Shown here one piece after another: positions 27,141-34,700 of a stretch of 64,000 nucleotides of DNA (the stretch's first letter is position 1; each line of letters opens with the position of its first letter). The stretch is from Sphingomonas sp. BT-65 (GTDB lineage: Bacteria; Pseudomonadota; Alphaproteobacteria; Sphingomonadales; Sphingomonadaceae). The translations under genes were made by a program, and so were the position numbers. The notes below the pieces were generated by a model, which saw only the letters and a program-made list of their open reading frames with translations, was not told the origin of the DNA and ran no database searches. The stretch is taken from positions 2,232,001 to 2,296,000 of the forward strand of contig NZ_JAPCIA010000001.1 of assembly GCF_026107375.2 (NCBI RefSeq), given 5' to 3'.

Positions 27141-28394
27141 ATGACTACCCCAGTGCCCACCGACGCCAGCCCGCGTGCCGTGGATTATTCGCGCGTCTTC
27201 ACTCAGGCGATCGACCGGCTGCATGCCGAGGGCCGCTATCGCGTGTTCATCGACATCCTGCGCAACAAGGGCGCCTTCCCCAATGCGCGCTGCTTCGCCG
27301 GCCACAACGGCCCCAAGCCGATCACGGTGTGGTGCTCGAACGACTATCTCGCGATGGGCCAGCATCCCAAGGTGATCGCAGCGATGGAGGAAGCGCTGCA
27401 CGATGTCGGCGCGGGTTCGGGGGGCACGCGCAACATCGGCGGCAACACGCACTACCATGTCGATCTCGAAGGCGAGCTCGCCGACCTGCACGGCAAGGAA
27501 GGGGCGCTGCTGTTCACCAGCGGCTATGTCTCGAACGAGGCGACGCTGTCGACGCTCGCCAAGATCCTGCCCGGCTGCATCATCTATTCGGACGAGCTCA
27601 ACCACGCCTCGATGATCGCGGGCATCCGCAATTCGGGCTGCGAGAAGCGCGTGTGGCGGCATAACGACCTCGCGCATCTCGAGGAGCTGCTCGCCGCCGA
27701 CGATCCCACTGCGCCCAAGCTGATCGCGTTCGAGAGCGTCTACTCGATGGATGGCGACATCGCCCCGATCCACGCGATCTGCGATCTCGCCGACAAGTAC
27801 AACGCGCTCACCTATCTCGACGAAGTCCATGCCGTCGGCATGTACGGCGCGCGCGGCGGCGGCATTTCGGAGCGCGACGAGGCGGCGGGCCGGCTGACGA
27901 TCATCGAAGGCACGCTGGGCAAGGCGTTCGGCGTGATGGGCGGATATATCGCCGCGGACCAGACGATCATCGACGTGATCCGCAGCTACGCCCCCGGCTT
28001 CATCTTCACCACCTCGCTCTCGCCGGTGCTGGTCGCCGGTGCGCTCGCCTCGGTCCGCCACCTCAAGCAATCGAGCGCGGAGCGTGACGGGCAGCAGGCG
28101 GCTGCGGCGAGCCTAAAGGCGATGTTCGCCGAGGCGGGGCTTCCGGTGATGAACTCGGTCACGCACATCGTGCCACTGATGGTCGGCGATCCGGTCAAGG
28201 CCAAGCGGATCAGCGACATCCTGCTCGCCGAATACGGCGTCTATGTACAGCCGATCAACTATCCGACGGTATCGCGGGGCACCGAGCGGCTGCGCTTCAC
28301 GCCCGGCCCGGCGCATGACGAGACGATGATGCGCGAACTCACCACCGCGCTGGTCGAGATCTGGGAACGGCTGGAGCTGCGCGCCGCGGCCTGA
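27141..28394 (+). CDS. hemA: 5-aminolevulinate synthase
   Basis: HemA condenses glycine and succinyl-CoA to 5-aminolevulinate, the alphaproteobacterial (C4) route to heme. The 417-residue PLP enzyme has the glycine-rich [17 protein letters not shown], the [13 protein letters not shown] segment, the PLP-phosphate-contacting [11 protein letters not shown] and the Schiff-base Lys261 in [13 protein letters not shown]. The ATG at 27141 is used; a GTG at 27180 ([15 protein letters not shown]) matches the usual N-terminus of homologues more closely and could be the true start. It stands alone, preceded by a 200-base intergenic region shared with a divergent small gene. Confidence 0.96.
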   Translation: MTTPVPTDASPRAVDYSRVFTQAIDRLHAEGRYRVFIDILRNKGAFPNARCFAGHNGPKPITVWCSNDYLAMGQHPKVIAAMEEALHDVGAGSGGTRNIGGNTHYHVDLEGELADLHGKEGALLFTSGYVSNEATLSTLAKILPGCIIYSDELNHASMIAGIRNSGCEKRVWRHNDLAHLEELLAADDPTAPKLIAFESVYSMDGDIAPIHAICDLADKYNALTYLDEVHAVGMYGARGGGISERDEAAGRLTIIEGTLGKAFGVMGGYIAADQTIIDVIRSYAPGFIFTTSLSPVLVAGALASVRHLKQSSAERDGQQAAAASLKAMFAEAGLPVMNSVTHIVPLMVGDPVKAKRISDILLAEYGVYVQPINYPTVSRGTERLRFTPGPAHDETMMRELTTALVEIWERLELRAAA

Positions 28395-28522
28395 GGCCAG
28401 TTGGAGAATGCGCGATAAGGCTGGTCTGATCGCCTGAATCGATCACTGAAGCCATATCTTCGCGTTTCGGATCGATTCCTCCATTCACTAGGTGGGTGGT
28501 TCCACTTAACGAGGAATCGTCC

Positions 28523-28750
28523 ATGCCCCGCGATCTCATGAAGACGCTGACCTATCTCGCGGTCCATCTGATCGTGGGCTTCTCGGTCGCCTATGCCTTC
28601 ACCGGCTCGCTGACGCTGGCCGGCGGGATCGCCTTGATCGAACCGTGCATCAACGCGGTCGCCTTCTTCTTCCACGAGAAGGCGTGGAAACGGGCAGAGC
28701 GGCACGCCGCGATCGACCCGTTCGTGCGCTCGGCGGTGGCGCACGGTTGA
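28523..28750 (+). CDS. DUF2061-type small membrane protein
   Basis: A 75-residue inner-membrane protein with two hydrophobic segments (TYLAVHLIVGFSVAYAFTG and LTLAGGIALIEPCINAVAFF) followed by FHEKAWKRAER, which matches the DUF2061 family. Start ATG 28523 has GAGGAA nine bases upstream. Function of the family is unknown. It converges with the ABM-like gene, stops almost touching. Confidence 0.82.
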   Translation: MPRDLMKTLTYLAVHLIVGFSVAYAFTGSLTLAGGIALIEPCINAVAFFFHEKAWKRAERHAAIDPFVRSAVAHG

Positions 28751-28751
28751 G

Positions 28752-29069
28752 CTAGCTGCCGCGGTCGAGCAGGTCGTCGGTGACTTCCATCAGCAGCAGC
28801 GGCTCGGTCGCCGCATCGGCGATAGCGTCGACGAACGCGGCGCGGGTCGCGGGCTCATCATAGACCATCCTCGCGTCGAACGCCGCCTGCCAGGTGGCGC
28901 GGTCGGGCCATTCGGCGACGCCGATGAAGCGTCCCTGATCGTCGCGATGGAGCCGCGAGCCGAGCGAGCCGTACTTGGCCTGGATGAGCTCCGTCCCGCG
29001 GCGCCAAGCGGCGCGGAACTGGGCTTCCTTGCCGGGATGCACCTTCCACCAATAGGCAGCGACGAACAT
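28752..29069 (-). CDS. antibiotic-biosynthesis-monooxygenase-like (dimeric alpha/beta barrel) protein
   Basis: A 105-residue cytosolic protein starting MFVAAYWWKVHPGKEAQFRAAWRRGTELI. The pattern fits the ABM/dimeric ferredoxin-like barrel superfamily: strand, long helix, strand (FIGVAEWPDRATWQAAF). Members degrade heme, oxidise quinols or have no catalysis; no diagnostic residue allows a choice. GGAGGC lies six bases before the ATG at 29069, which settles the start; longer open frames upstream are not supported. Confidence 0.72.
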   Translation of the reverse strand: MFVAAYWWKVHPGKEAQFRAAWRRGTELIQAKYGSLGSRLHRDDQGRFIGVAEWPDRATWQAAFDARMVYDEPATRAAFVDAIADAATEPLLLMEVTDDLLDRGS

Positions 29070-29169
29070 GGCGGGCCTCCTTGTGGATGAAGCGTTTCGC
29101 CCCGGCGAAGGTTGCGCTGCAGCCGCGTCCGGCGCAGAATAGACACCGGTTTCCTTGAGGAGAGTTTCG

Positions 29170-29724
29170 ATGCGCCGCACCGCCCCCGCCCTCATTCTCG
29201 TTGCGGCGCTCGCCGCCTGCTCCCCGGCCGCCGAGACCGGCAACAATGCCGCGGCAGCCGATAATGGCGTGCTGCCCGAGGGCCCCGAGACGGCGATCAA
29301 CGAGGTCACCGCGGCCGAGCTGCCCGCGGGTCTCGCCGAGCTGGTCGAGGCGACGGTGCCGGGAATGACGATCGCCGAGGCCGAGCGGAAGGAGCTCGAG
29401 GGGCGCATCTATTACGACGTCGAGGGCAAGCGTCCCGACGGCAGCGAGGTCGAGATCGACGTGCTGCAGGACGCCGACGGCAAGTTGAGCGCGGTGGAAG
29501 TGCAGCGCGACATCGACTGGGCCACCGCCCCCGCGCCGGTGCGCGCGGCTGCGGCGGCGAAGAAGGACGCCTTCACCCCCGAGCGGGTGATCGAGAGCCG
29601 CCAGGTCGAGGGCGGCGCGACGATCTACGAACTGTTCGCGCCGGGCCGCAAGGACGAGCCGGCGATGGAAGTGCGCTGGCAGGGCGGCAAGGCCGAAGTG
29701 CTGGGCGAGCGCTGGGCGCACTAG
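29170..29724 (+). CDS. PepSY-like lipoprotein
   Basis: A 184-residue envelope protein. The signal MRRTAPALILVAALAAC has a lipobox (LAAC), so the mature protein would be lipidated at Cys17. The mature part carries two PepSY-like units (GMTIAEAERKELEGRIYYDVEGKRPDGSEVEIDVLQDADGKL and a second near ERVIESRQVEGGATIYELFAPG), folds often linked to peptidase inhibition or metal-responsive envelope proteins. GAGGAG precedes the ATG at 29170. It converges with the PAP2 gene, sharing the palindromic CTAG as both stop codons. Confidence 0.8.
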   Translation: MRRTAPALILVAALAACSPAAETGNNAAAADNGVLPEGPETAINEVTAAELPAGLAELVEATVPGMTIAEAERKELEGRIYYDVEGKRPDGSEVEIDVLQDADGKLSAVEVQRDIDWATAPAPVRAAAAAKKDAFTPERVIESRQVEGGATIYELFAPGRKDEPAMEVRWQGGKAEVLGERWAH

Positions 29725-30458
29725 CCTCGCCGGGACAGGCGCAACCGCAGCCAGCTGCTCGCGGCCCACCAGGCGAGCGCCCAGAGCAGGCCGAAGCTCC
29801 AGCCGGCGAGCACGTCGCTCGGCCAGTGGACGCCGAGATAGACGCGACTCACCCCGATCGCTGCGACCAGCAGCAGGGTGGCGACGAGCAGGAACAGCCG
29901 CGCCGAGCTGCGGTGGACCACCTGGATGCTGACCAGCGCGATCGTCAGATAGATGATCGCGCTGTTGGCGGCATGGCCGCTGGGGAAGCTTGCCGAGCCG
30001 ACCTCGACCAGGTGATCGACCAAGGCCGGCCGCTCGCGCCCGACGAGACGCTTGGCGAGTGCGACGGCGATCGAGCCGGTGGTGGTGCCGGCGAACACGA
30101 GGGCCGCGGCGAGCAGGTGGCGATTGACCGCCAGGAAGAGAATGGTGACCGCGGCGGCGAGGGTGAGCACGGTCTCGCCGCCCAGCGCGGTCACGTCGAC
30201 CATCGCCTGTTTGAGCCAGAGCGGACCGGCGGGGACCGCGAGGTTGCCGTCCTGGCGCAACGCCAGCATGATCGCGCTGTCGAAGGCGAAGCGGCTGCCG
30301 CCGGCGATGGTGCGGCCGAGGATCGCGAGCACCAGCACCGCGCCGGCGAGCGCGGCGAGCGCGATCAGCACGAAGGGCGGGTGGCGCACGTCCGGCGCGG
30401 ACTGATCGGGGGTGACCGGCGCTTCGGTGATCGCGGACAGGGAGAAGGGTTCGCTCAT
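29721..30458 (-). CDS. PAP2-superfamily membrane phosphatase
   Basis: A 245-residue lipid-phosphate-phosphatase family protein with about six transmembrane helices. The three catalytic motifs are present: KRLVGRERP (C1), SFPSGHAANSA (C2) and SRVYLGVHWPSDVLAG (C3). Likely substrates are lipid phosphates such as undecaprenyl pyrophosphate or phosphatidate, with the active site facing the periplasm. The ATG at 30458 starts MSEPFSLSAI; a longer open frame upstream lacks support. Confidence 0.9.
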   Translation of the reverse strand: MSEPFSLSAITEAPVTPDQSAPDVRHPPFVLIALAALAGAVLVLAILGRTIAGGSRFAFDSAIMLALRQDGNLAVPAGPLWLKQAMVDVTALGGETVLTLAAAVTILFLAVNRHLLAAALVFAGTTTGSIAVALAKRLVGRERPALVDHLVEVGSASFPSGHAANSAIIYLTIALVSIQVVHRSSARLFLLVATLLLVAAIGVSRVYLGVHWPSDVLAGWSFGLLWALAWWAASSWLRLRLSRRG

Positions 30459-30511
30459 CCCCGGGGGTCTGGCAAAGCCGGCGGGCGAGGGCAAGCGAAC
30501 CAGCGGGCGCT

Positions 30512-30658
30512 TCAGTGCCGCTTGAAATACTGGATCTCGCGCTCGTGCTGCTCCGCCGCCGCGCGCGTCTCGAAGGTGCCGAGATTGCGGCGCTTGCCGG
30601 TTCTCGGGTCCTTGTGCCGCGAGTAGATGCGGTAGCCGGCCTTGAGCTTGCGGATCAT
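30512..30658 (-). CDS. small basic protein (48 aa)
   Basis: A 48-residue, strongly basic protein (begins MIRKLKAGYRIYSRHKD and contains TGKRRNLGTFETRAAAEQHEREIQYFKRH). The composition and the tyrosine/arginine pattern resemble short conserved hypothetical proteins of proteobacteria with a predicted beta-hairpin and helix. The ATG at 30658 begins the only sensible reading of this stretch. It lies between two envelope genes on the same strand. Confidence 0.6.
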   Translation of the reverse strand: MIRKLKAGYRIYSRHKDPRTGKRRNLGTFETRAAAEQHEREIQYFKRH

Positions 30659-30700
30659 GCGGCAGGAACGCGCGAGTCCGGGAAGGGATGCGCGGCGCGC

Positions 30701-30946
30701 CTAGTGCGGGTGGCTGTGCGTGGGCGTGGGGCGGGGTGTTGGCCGGGTGGAGGGCAGGCTGCCGTCGGCGCCGTCGAAGCTCTTGACGTGGCCCGAGCCG
30801 CCGCCCTTCGGGCGCGAGGTCGGCGCGGGGGTCGGCTTGGGCTTGGGCTTCGCAGCCTGGGTAGGCGCCGCGGACGTCGTCGCGATCGGCAGCGCCGCGA
30901 GCGCGGCGAGCGCGGCGGTGGTGGCGAGCAGGGCGAAGCGACGCAT
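30701..30946 (-). CDS. small exported proline-rich protein
   Basis: An 81-residue protein: signal peptide MRRFALLATTAALAALAALPIATTSAA, then a low-complexity Lys/Pro/Thr tail (KPKPKPTPAPTSRPKGGGSG and TRPTPRPTPTHSHPH ending in three histidines). It may be periplasmic or wall-associated; the His-rich end could bind metal, which is speculation. No family recognised. The ATG at 30946 is chosen over an upstream TTG because the signal peptide begins there. Confidence 0.6.
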   Translation of the reverse strand: MRRFALLATTAALAALAALPIATTSAAPTQAAKPKPKPTPAPTSRPKGGGSGHVKSFDGADGSLPSTRPTPRPTPTHSHPH

Positions 30947-31021
30947 GAGCGGGCCTTTCAAATGCGGGGAGCGGGCGCTTCTAGCATGGCCTGCGGTGCG
31001 CGGCCAATGGCGGGCGGCGCG

Positions 31022-31432
31022 CTAGTCGATCGCCTCGACACCTGCTTCCTTGAGGCGGGCGAGATGCTCCTTCATGTGGCGGAGCTGCTCGGGCGAATGG
31101 CCCTGCCATTGCTCGACCTCGCCGATGACGCGCAGCGGATCGCGCGAGCGGTAGGACTTGGTCGGGTTGCCGGGGAAGCGCTGGTCGGTGAGGTTGGGAT
31201 CGTCGACGAATTCGCCGGTCGGCTCGACGATATAGACGCGCTCGCGCGCATCTTCCTGCGCCAGCTCCGCACCCCAGATCGCGGCCTCGAGCGTGCCGGA
31301 GAAATAGACCCAGGAAGCGGCTTTGCGCTCGCCATAGTTGGACGCGTAGCCGGGGCCGATCAGGTCGCCGGGCGCGAGATCGGCGCGGTTGCCGTGGTAA
31401 TAGGGCGGAGCGGCGTCCCTGGCATAGGTCAT
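31022..31432 (-). CDS. arr: NAD+:rifamycin ADP-ribosyltransferase (Arr family)
   Basis: A 136-residue cytosolic enzyme of the Arr family, which transfers ADP-ribose from NAD+ to the ansa chain of rifamycins and inactivates them. Nearly every block of the family is present: YYHGNRADLAPGDLIGPGY (catalytic His), SNYGERKAASWVYFSGTLEAAIWGAELA, YIVEPTGEFVDDPNLTDQRFPGNPTKSYRSRDPLRVIGEVEQWQGHSPEQL. The ATG at 31432 overlaps the stop of a tiny upstream reading frame (ATGA), and both follow an HTH gene. Length is normal for the family; the gene appears intact. Confidence 0.95.
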   Translation of the reverse strand: MTYARDAAPPYYHGNRADLAPGDLIGPGYASNYGERKAASWVYFSGTLEAAIWGAELAQEDARERVYIVEPTGEFVDDPNLTDQRFPGNPTKSYRSRDPLRVIGEVEQWQGHSPEQLRHMKEHLARLKEAGVEAID

Positions 31433-31578
31433 GGCGTGACAGTCCTGCGGTGACGGGAGGAGGACGGAGCGGACGCGGGGATGCCGTAGCCTGCTTCACC
31501 GGGCGCGCGGAAGCCTGCCGCCCGGATCGCGGCGACCCGGATCACGGCAAGACGCGCGCGGAAGCTGTCAAAGCTCAC
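31429..31578 (-). CDS. possible 49-aa protein bridging the HTH gene and arr
   Basis: A GTG-started frame (first residues VSFDSFRARLAVIRVAAIRAAGFRAP, cut here) fills the whole gap between the HTH gene stop and the arr start. GGGGGG lies seven bases before the GTG, and its TGA overlaps the arr ATG. The arrangement suggests translational coupling. The product is Arg/Ala-rich with no known domain, so it could be a leader that only couples translation. Confidence 0.4.
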   Translation of the reverse strand: MSFDSFRARLAVIRVAAIRAAGFRAPGEAGYGIPASAPSSSRHRRTVTP

Positions 31579-31579
31579 A

Positions 31580-32266
31580 CTACATCCCCCCCGATTCGCG
31601 ATCCTTGGGCGGAATCAGGTCGTCGCGCAACCAGGCGTTGAATTCATTCTGGCGGATCGCATGGATCCGGCCCTCCTCGCGCGCTTCGCGTTCGGCCTCG
31701 GCTTCGTCGGGAGAAGGACGGCGGCGGAGCAGCGGTGCGGCCTGGGGCGAGCGGGGACCGCCGAGCGCGTCTGCCCAGGCATCGTCCCCGACCCGGTCGG
31801 TCCAGCGCGCGAGCGCGAGCGCGGCGCCGTCCGGGTGGCGCTCGGCGATCATGTCGTCGAGCCAGGCGCCATAGCGCACCGGATCGCGATAGCGCAGGAG
31901 GAACATGGTGAGCCGCTCGTCATAATAGCGCCGCTCGCCGACCTGCTCGCCCTGGAAGAAGACCGGACGCGACACGCCATTGAGCGCGCGGGCGAAGGCG
32001 GCGTCGGACAGGCGCTGGACGGCGTGGTCCAGAGCAGCCTCCCACGCCATGCGGAAGCTCTGCGCGTCCGGGCGGCGGCGCAGGGTATAGGCGGTGGTGG
32101 CGCTCATCCCGACGCGCGCCGCGGCCTCGGTGACGCAACCGGATTCGGCGAGGGCGTCGATGAAACCGGTCTGCTTCTCGGGCGTCCAGCCGTCGTGGCG
32201 CGGGCGCGTGGGGACGGGATCGAACGGGGTGTCGAGTCCGTCAGCGGGCTGCGTGGCCGCGGGCAT
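31580..32266 (-). CDS. helix-turn-helix protein related to GTA gp1 / small terminase
   Basis: A 228-residue protein with an N-terminal HTH: GWTPEKQTGFIDALAESGCV followed by TEAAARVGMSATTAYTLRRR. It is paralogous to the small-terminase-like gene at 62926-63471 (GWTKAKRSVFLATLAES...AAAGMTPSGAYQLRKR) and both continue with a helical EALD.....L......A..GV segment. The C-terminus is charged (EAEAEREAREEGRIHAIRQNEFNAWLRDD). It may be a DNA-recognition subunit of a packaging machine or a regulator derived from one. The ATG at 32266 has AGAGG upstream; an ATG at 32296 is the alternative. Confidence 0.68.
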   Translation of the reverse strand: MPAATQPADGLDTPFDPVPTRPRHDGWTPEKQTGFIDALAESGCVTEAAARVGMSATTAYTLRRRPDAQSFRMAWEAALDHAVQRLSDAAFARALNGVSRPVFFQGEQVGERRYYDERLTMFLLRYRDPVRYGAWLDDMIAERHPDGAALALARWTDRVGDDAWADALGGPRSPQAAPLLRRRPSPDEAEAEREAREEGRIHAIRQNEFNAWLRDDLIPPKDRESGGM

Positions 32267-32318
32267 GCGCGGGCCTCTGCGGGGGTTGTGCTTCATCCGA
32301 GAGGATGGAGCATTTTGG

Positions 32319-32363
32319 TTCCAACATGTCTCCAACAATCGGGGGTGTTGGAGAATGTTGGAA
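32319..32363. repeat. large stem-loop built from four TCCAACA/TGTTGGA heptamers
   Basis: TTCCAACAT and CTCCAACA pair with TGTTGGAG and ATGTTGGAA around the loop ATCGGGGG, giving 9 + 8 bp with a small 2x1 internal loop. It lies in the divergent gap between the HTH gene (start 32266) and the dGTPase-like unit. It could be a double operator or an mRNA structure. Confidence 0.6.
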
Positions 32364-32430
32364 TTGGGTGTGGCTTGGGGGTGACAGCTTGGTTCGGACT
32401 TTAGGGAGCGTCACTTAGCGACGACAGTCC

Positions 32431-32459
32431 TTGATTTCGGAACATATAAAGAACATACT
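32431..32459 (+). promoter_or_regulatory. weak sigma70-like promoter for the dGTPase unit
   Basis: TTGATT, a 17-base spacer, then CATACT lies in an AT-richer stretch 120 bases upstream of the first ORF of the dGTPase unit. Four of six bases match at -10. The remaining intergenic DNA between 32364 and 32580 shows no gene. Confidence 0.3.
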
Positions 32460-32580
32460 GAGTTCGAAATCTCCAACGCGATTCACTAACGAGTAGTCGA
32501 ATCTGAGCTGGACAAGCGTTCATGAATAGATTCTACAAATGTTTTGCGACGGGGCTCACTAAAGGGGGGATGAGGCGCCT

Positions 32581-32721
32581 ATGTCTGACCATGCGAGGAT
32601 TGCATCGGAATCCCATCGGATTTCTGAGGAAAAATTGCGCCTATTAAAAATGGTGGTAGAAGAGCGCCTGAAAGAACGGCCTCGGCGTCAGTCAGAAAAG
32701 GCCGCTCATTCGGGGGGATAG
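32581..32721 (+). CDS. small ORF (46 aa) coupled to the dGTPase-like gene
   Basis: Begins MSDHARIASESHRISEEK and continues as a charged helix (LRLLKMVVEERLKERPRRQ). Its stop lies two bases before the ATG of the HD hydrolase gene and its last codons supply that gene's GGGGGGATAGGA ribosome site. Codon use and base composition match the low-GC insert rather than the surrounding chromosome. Real protein or leader cannot be decided from sequence. Confidence 0.5.
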   Translation: MSDHARIASESHRISEEKLRLLKMVVEERLKERPRRQSEKAAHSGG

Positions 32722-32723
32722 GA

Positions 32724-34121
32724 ATGAGCAATCTTCTGTATGGACCTAGAGACAGTAGCAGGTTCATACAGGAGACAGGGTCGAGTGAAAGCTGGCGTGA
32801 CGAGTTCCGACGGGACTTCGCCCGGGTTATTCACTGCCCAAGCTTTCGAAGGCTTCAAGGTAAGACGCAGCTCTTCCCTGGGCACGAATCCGACTTTTTT
32901 CGGAACAGACTCACCCACTCACTCGAAGTGGGTCAGATCGCTGAGTCGATCGCCCATGCCATAAATGGCAAACAGCCATTCTTCGCCAATAATCCGATAA
33001 ATCCACGTATTTGCCTAACAGCCGCCCTCCTACACGACATCGGGCATCCACCGTTTGGTCACAACGGAGAAGAAGCACTCGATGAGCAAATGCGAGAGCA
33101 TGGCGGGTTTGAAGGCAATGCCCAGACGCTTCGGATCGTGAGCCAGTTAGAGAAGAAGAGATTTACCTCGCAAACCTGCCCTCTAGAGAGAAGAGCGGGC
33201 CTCAACTTAACCTATCGAACTCTCGGCGCCGTTCTAAAGTACGATCGGCCGATTGGACTTAAGCGCGAGAAAGTAGACAAAGTAGCTAAAGGGTATTATT
33301 TCGAGGACAGGCCAGTAGTAGACGATATAAAAGAAGCGGTAGCACCCGGCTTTCAAGGATCGTCATTTAAGACAATCGAATGTTCGATAATGGATATCGC
33401 TGACGATATCGCCTATTCTACATATGACCTTGAGGACTCTTTCAAAGCTGGTTTTCTATGCCCTTCAAAGATACTTTCGATGGACTTCTCCATACTTCAC
33501 AGAGTCGCAGAAAAGGTAAAAAAAGAAGTAAATATTGAGGACTTTTCTGCAACAGACGTGCTACAAGTATTTCTGGAAATATTTGAAAACCATTTTGAGA
33601 TACCCACAGACCTAAGCCCTCTTCGACCGGACTCCAAGCCGGAGAGAATATTATCTTCATTACAGGTTATGACAGAATTGGACAATATAGCCACCGATAG
33701 CTATATTAGGACTCAGTTTACGTCAGACCTGGTAGGTTCATTTATATCAGGAGTATCAATTACAGAAAACCATGAGCTACCACAGTTAAGTAAGGTGGTC
33801 GTGGACAAAGAAATACTTATTAAAATTGAAACTCTTAAGAATTTATCGTTTGAAGCCACTATATTTTCCAATCGGGTCAAAGTATCTGAGTATCGTGGCA
33901 AGGATATAGTTAGTGGGATATTCAGCGCTCTCGCCGGAGAGAAGGGCCACCTCCTTTTACCTGAGGATGCGCTGAAGCTCTTTGTGGCCGCGAGAGATGA
34001 CCGTCAAAAGCAGCTACGGGTCGTATGTGATTTTATAGCGGGAATGACCGACAGGTATGCGATTGAGTTCTACAGTCGTCTCTACTCCGATAATGCGCAA
34101 AGCATGTTCAAGCCTCTCTAG
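32724..34121 (+). CDS. dGTPase-like HD-domain deoxynucleotide triphosphohydrolase
   Basis: A 465-residue HD-superfamily protein of the Dgt/dGTPase family, which cleaves dNTPs to deoxynucleoside and triphosphate. Motifs: RVIHCPSFRRLQGKTQLF, the first HD-type His65 in RLTHSLEVGQI, the HD pair His104-Asp105 in AALLHDIGHPPFGHNGE, GGFEGNAQTLRI, and the distal Asp in MDIADDIAYSTYDLED. All metal ligands look intact. Codon usage is strikingly different from the neighbours (many AAA, AAT, ATA codons), so the gene is a recent acquisition. Such enzymes act in dNTP control and some serve in phage defence by depleting dGTP. It overlaps the 3' end of a convergent pseudogene. Confidence 0.92.
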   Translation: MSNLLYGPRDSSRFIQETGSSESWRDEFRRDFARVIHCPSFRRLQGKTQLFPGHESDFFRNRLTHSLEVGQIAESIAHAINGKQPFFANNPINPRICLTAALLHDIGHPPFGHNGEEALDEQMREHGGFEGNAQTLRIVSQLEKKRFTSQTCPLERRAGLNLTYRTLGAVLKYDRPIGLKREKVDKVAKGYYFEDRPVVDDIKEAVAPGFQGSSFKTIECSIMDIADDIAYSTYDLEDSFKAGFLCPSKILSMDFSILHRVAEKVKKEVNIEDFSATDVLQVFLEIFENHFEIPTDLSPLRPDSKPERILSSLQVMTELDNIATDSYIRTQFTSDLVGSFISGVSITENHELPQLSKVVVDKEILIKIETLKNLSFEATIFSNRVKVSEYRGKDIVSGIFSALAGEKGHLLLPEDALKLFVAARDDRQKQLRVVCDFIAGMTDRYAIEFYSRLYSDNAQSMFKPL

Positions 34122-34607
34122 CTATCTCTCGAGGGAAGCGTCGACTGATGCTAGAACGCATCGCCTCCCTACCAAACCTCCACACCCCCTCGAACGGCGG
34201 GCTGTCGCGCATGCTGTGCCAGGCCTTGAAGTGGAGGCGGGTGGGGATGATGCTCGTGCCGCGATAGTTGGGCTCGACTGCCATCTTGTCGATCAGGCCT
34301 TTGTCGGTGAAGCGTTCGAGCGTGCCGATCAGCAGCGCGCGGGCCTCGGCGGCTTCGGGGGTGATGTAGCCGGTGTTGACCGTGTCCTTGGGGCCGCCCA
34401 ACTCGGTGGGGAAGAAGTGGATCTCACCAGCCTGCCTTTCCGGACCAGGTGCTTGGCGGCGGCCTTGGTGATGACGGCGGTGAAATCAGGGGCGTTCGGC
34501 GTGAGATCCTTCTCCTCAACCGCCGCAGCGGGTGCGAGGATCAACGCGCCGAACACGAGCAACAGGCCGCCGATCGCCAGCCCCGATCGTCCCCACCGCA
34601 TAGTCAT
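34108..34607 (-). pseudogene. frameshifted gene for an exported protein
   Basis: The reading frame starting at ATG 34607 encodes a signal peptide (MTMRWGRSGLAIGGLLLVFGALILAPAAA) and runs to about KHLVRKGRLV, after which it becomes Ser/Arg/Pro-rich nonsense. A second frame one base off continues sensibly as GEIHFFPTELGGPKDTVNTG, then ITPEAAEARALLIGTLERF and YRGTSIIPTRLHFKAWHSM. A single-base indel near 34420-34445 explains this. The 3' end abuts the low-GC dGTPase insert, so the C-terminus may also be replaced. Family unknown. Confidence 0.65.
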
Positions 34608-34700
34608 TCCCCCCGACGCGAATGCCGGCAGGCTATCGGCTTTCGCGTCGGGAATGGACGCAAGCTGGTCCGTTTCGGAGGCGACTCCCGCGAGCCGCCC

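Noticed and set aside
32270..34130. Integrase or attachment site for the low-GC insert
   Set aside because: No recombinase gene and no direct repeat longer than chance was visible at the two edges.
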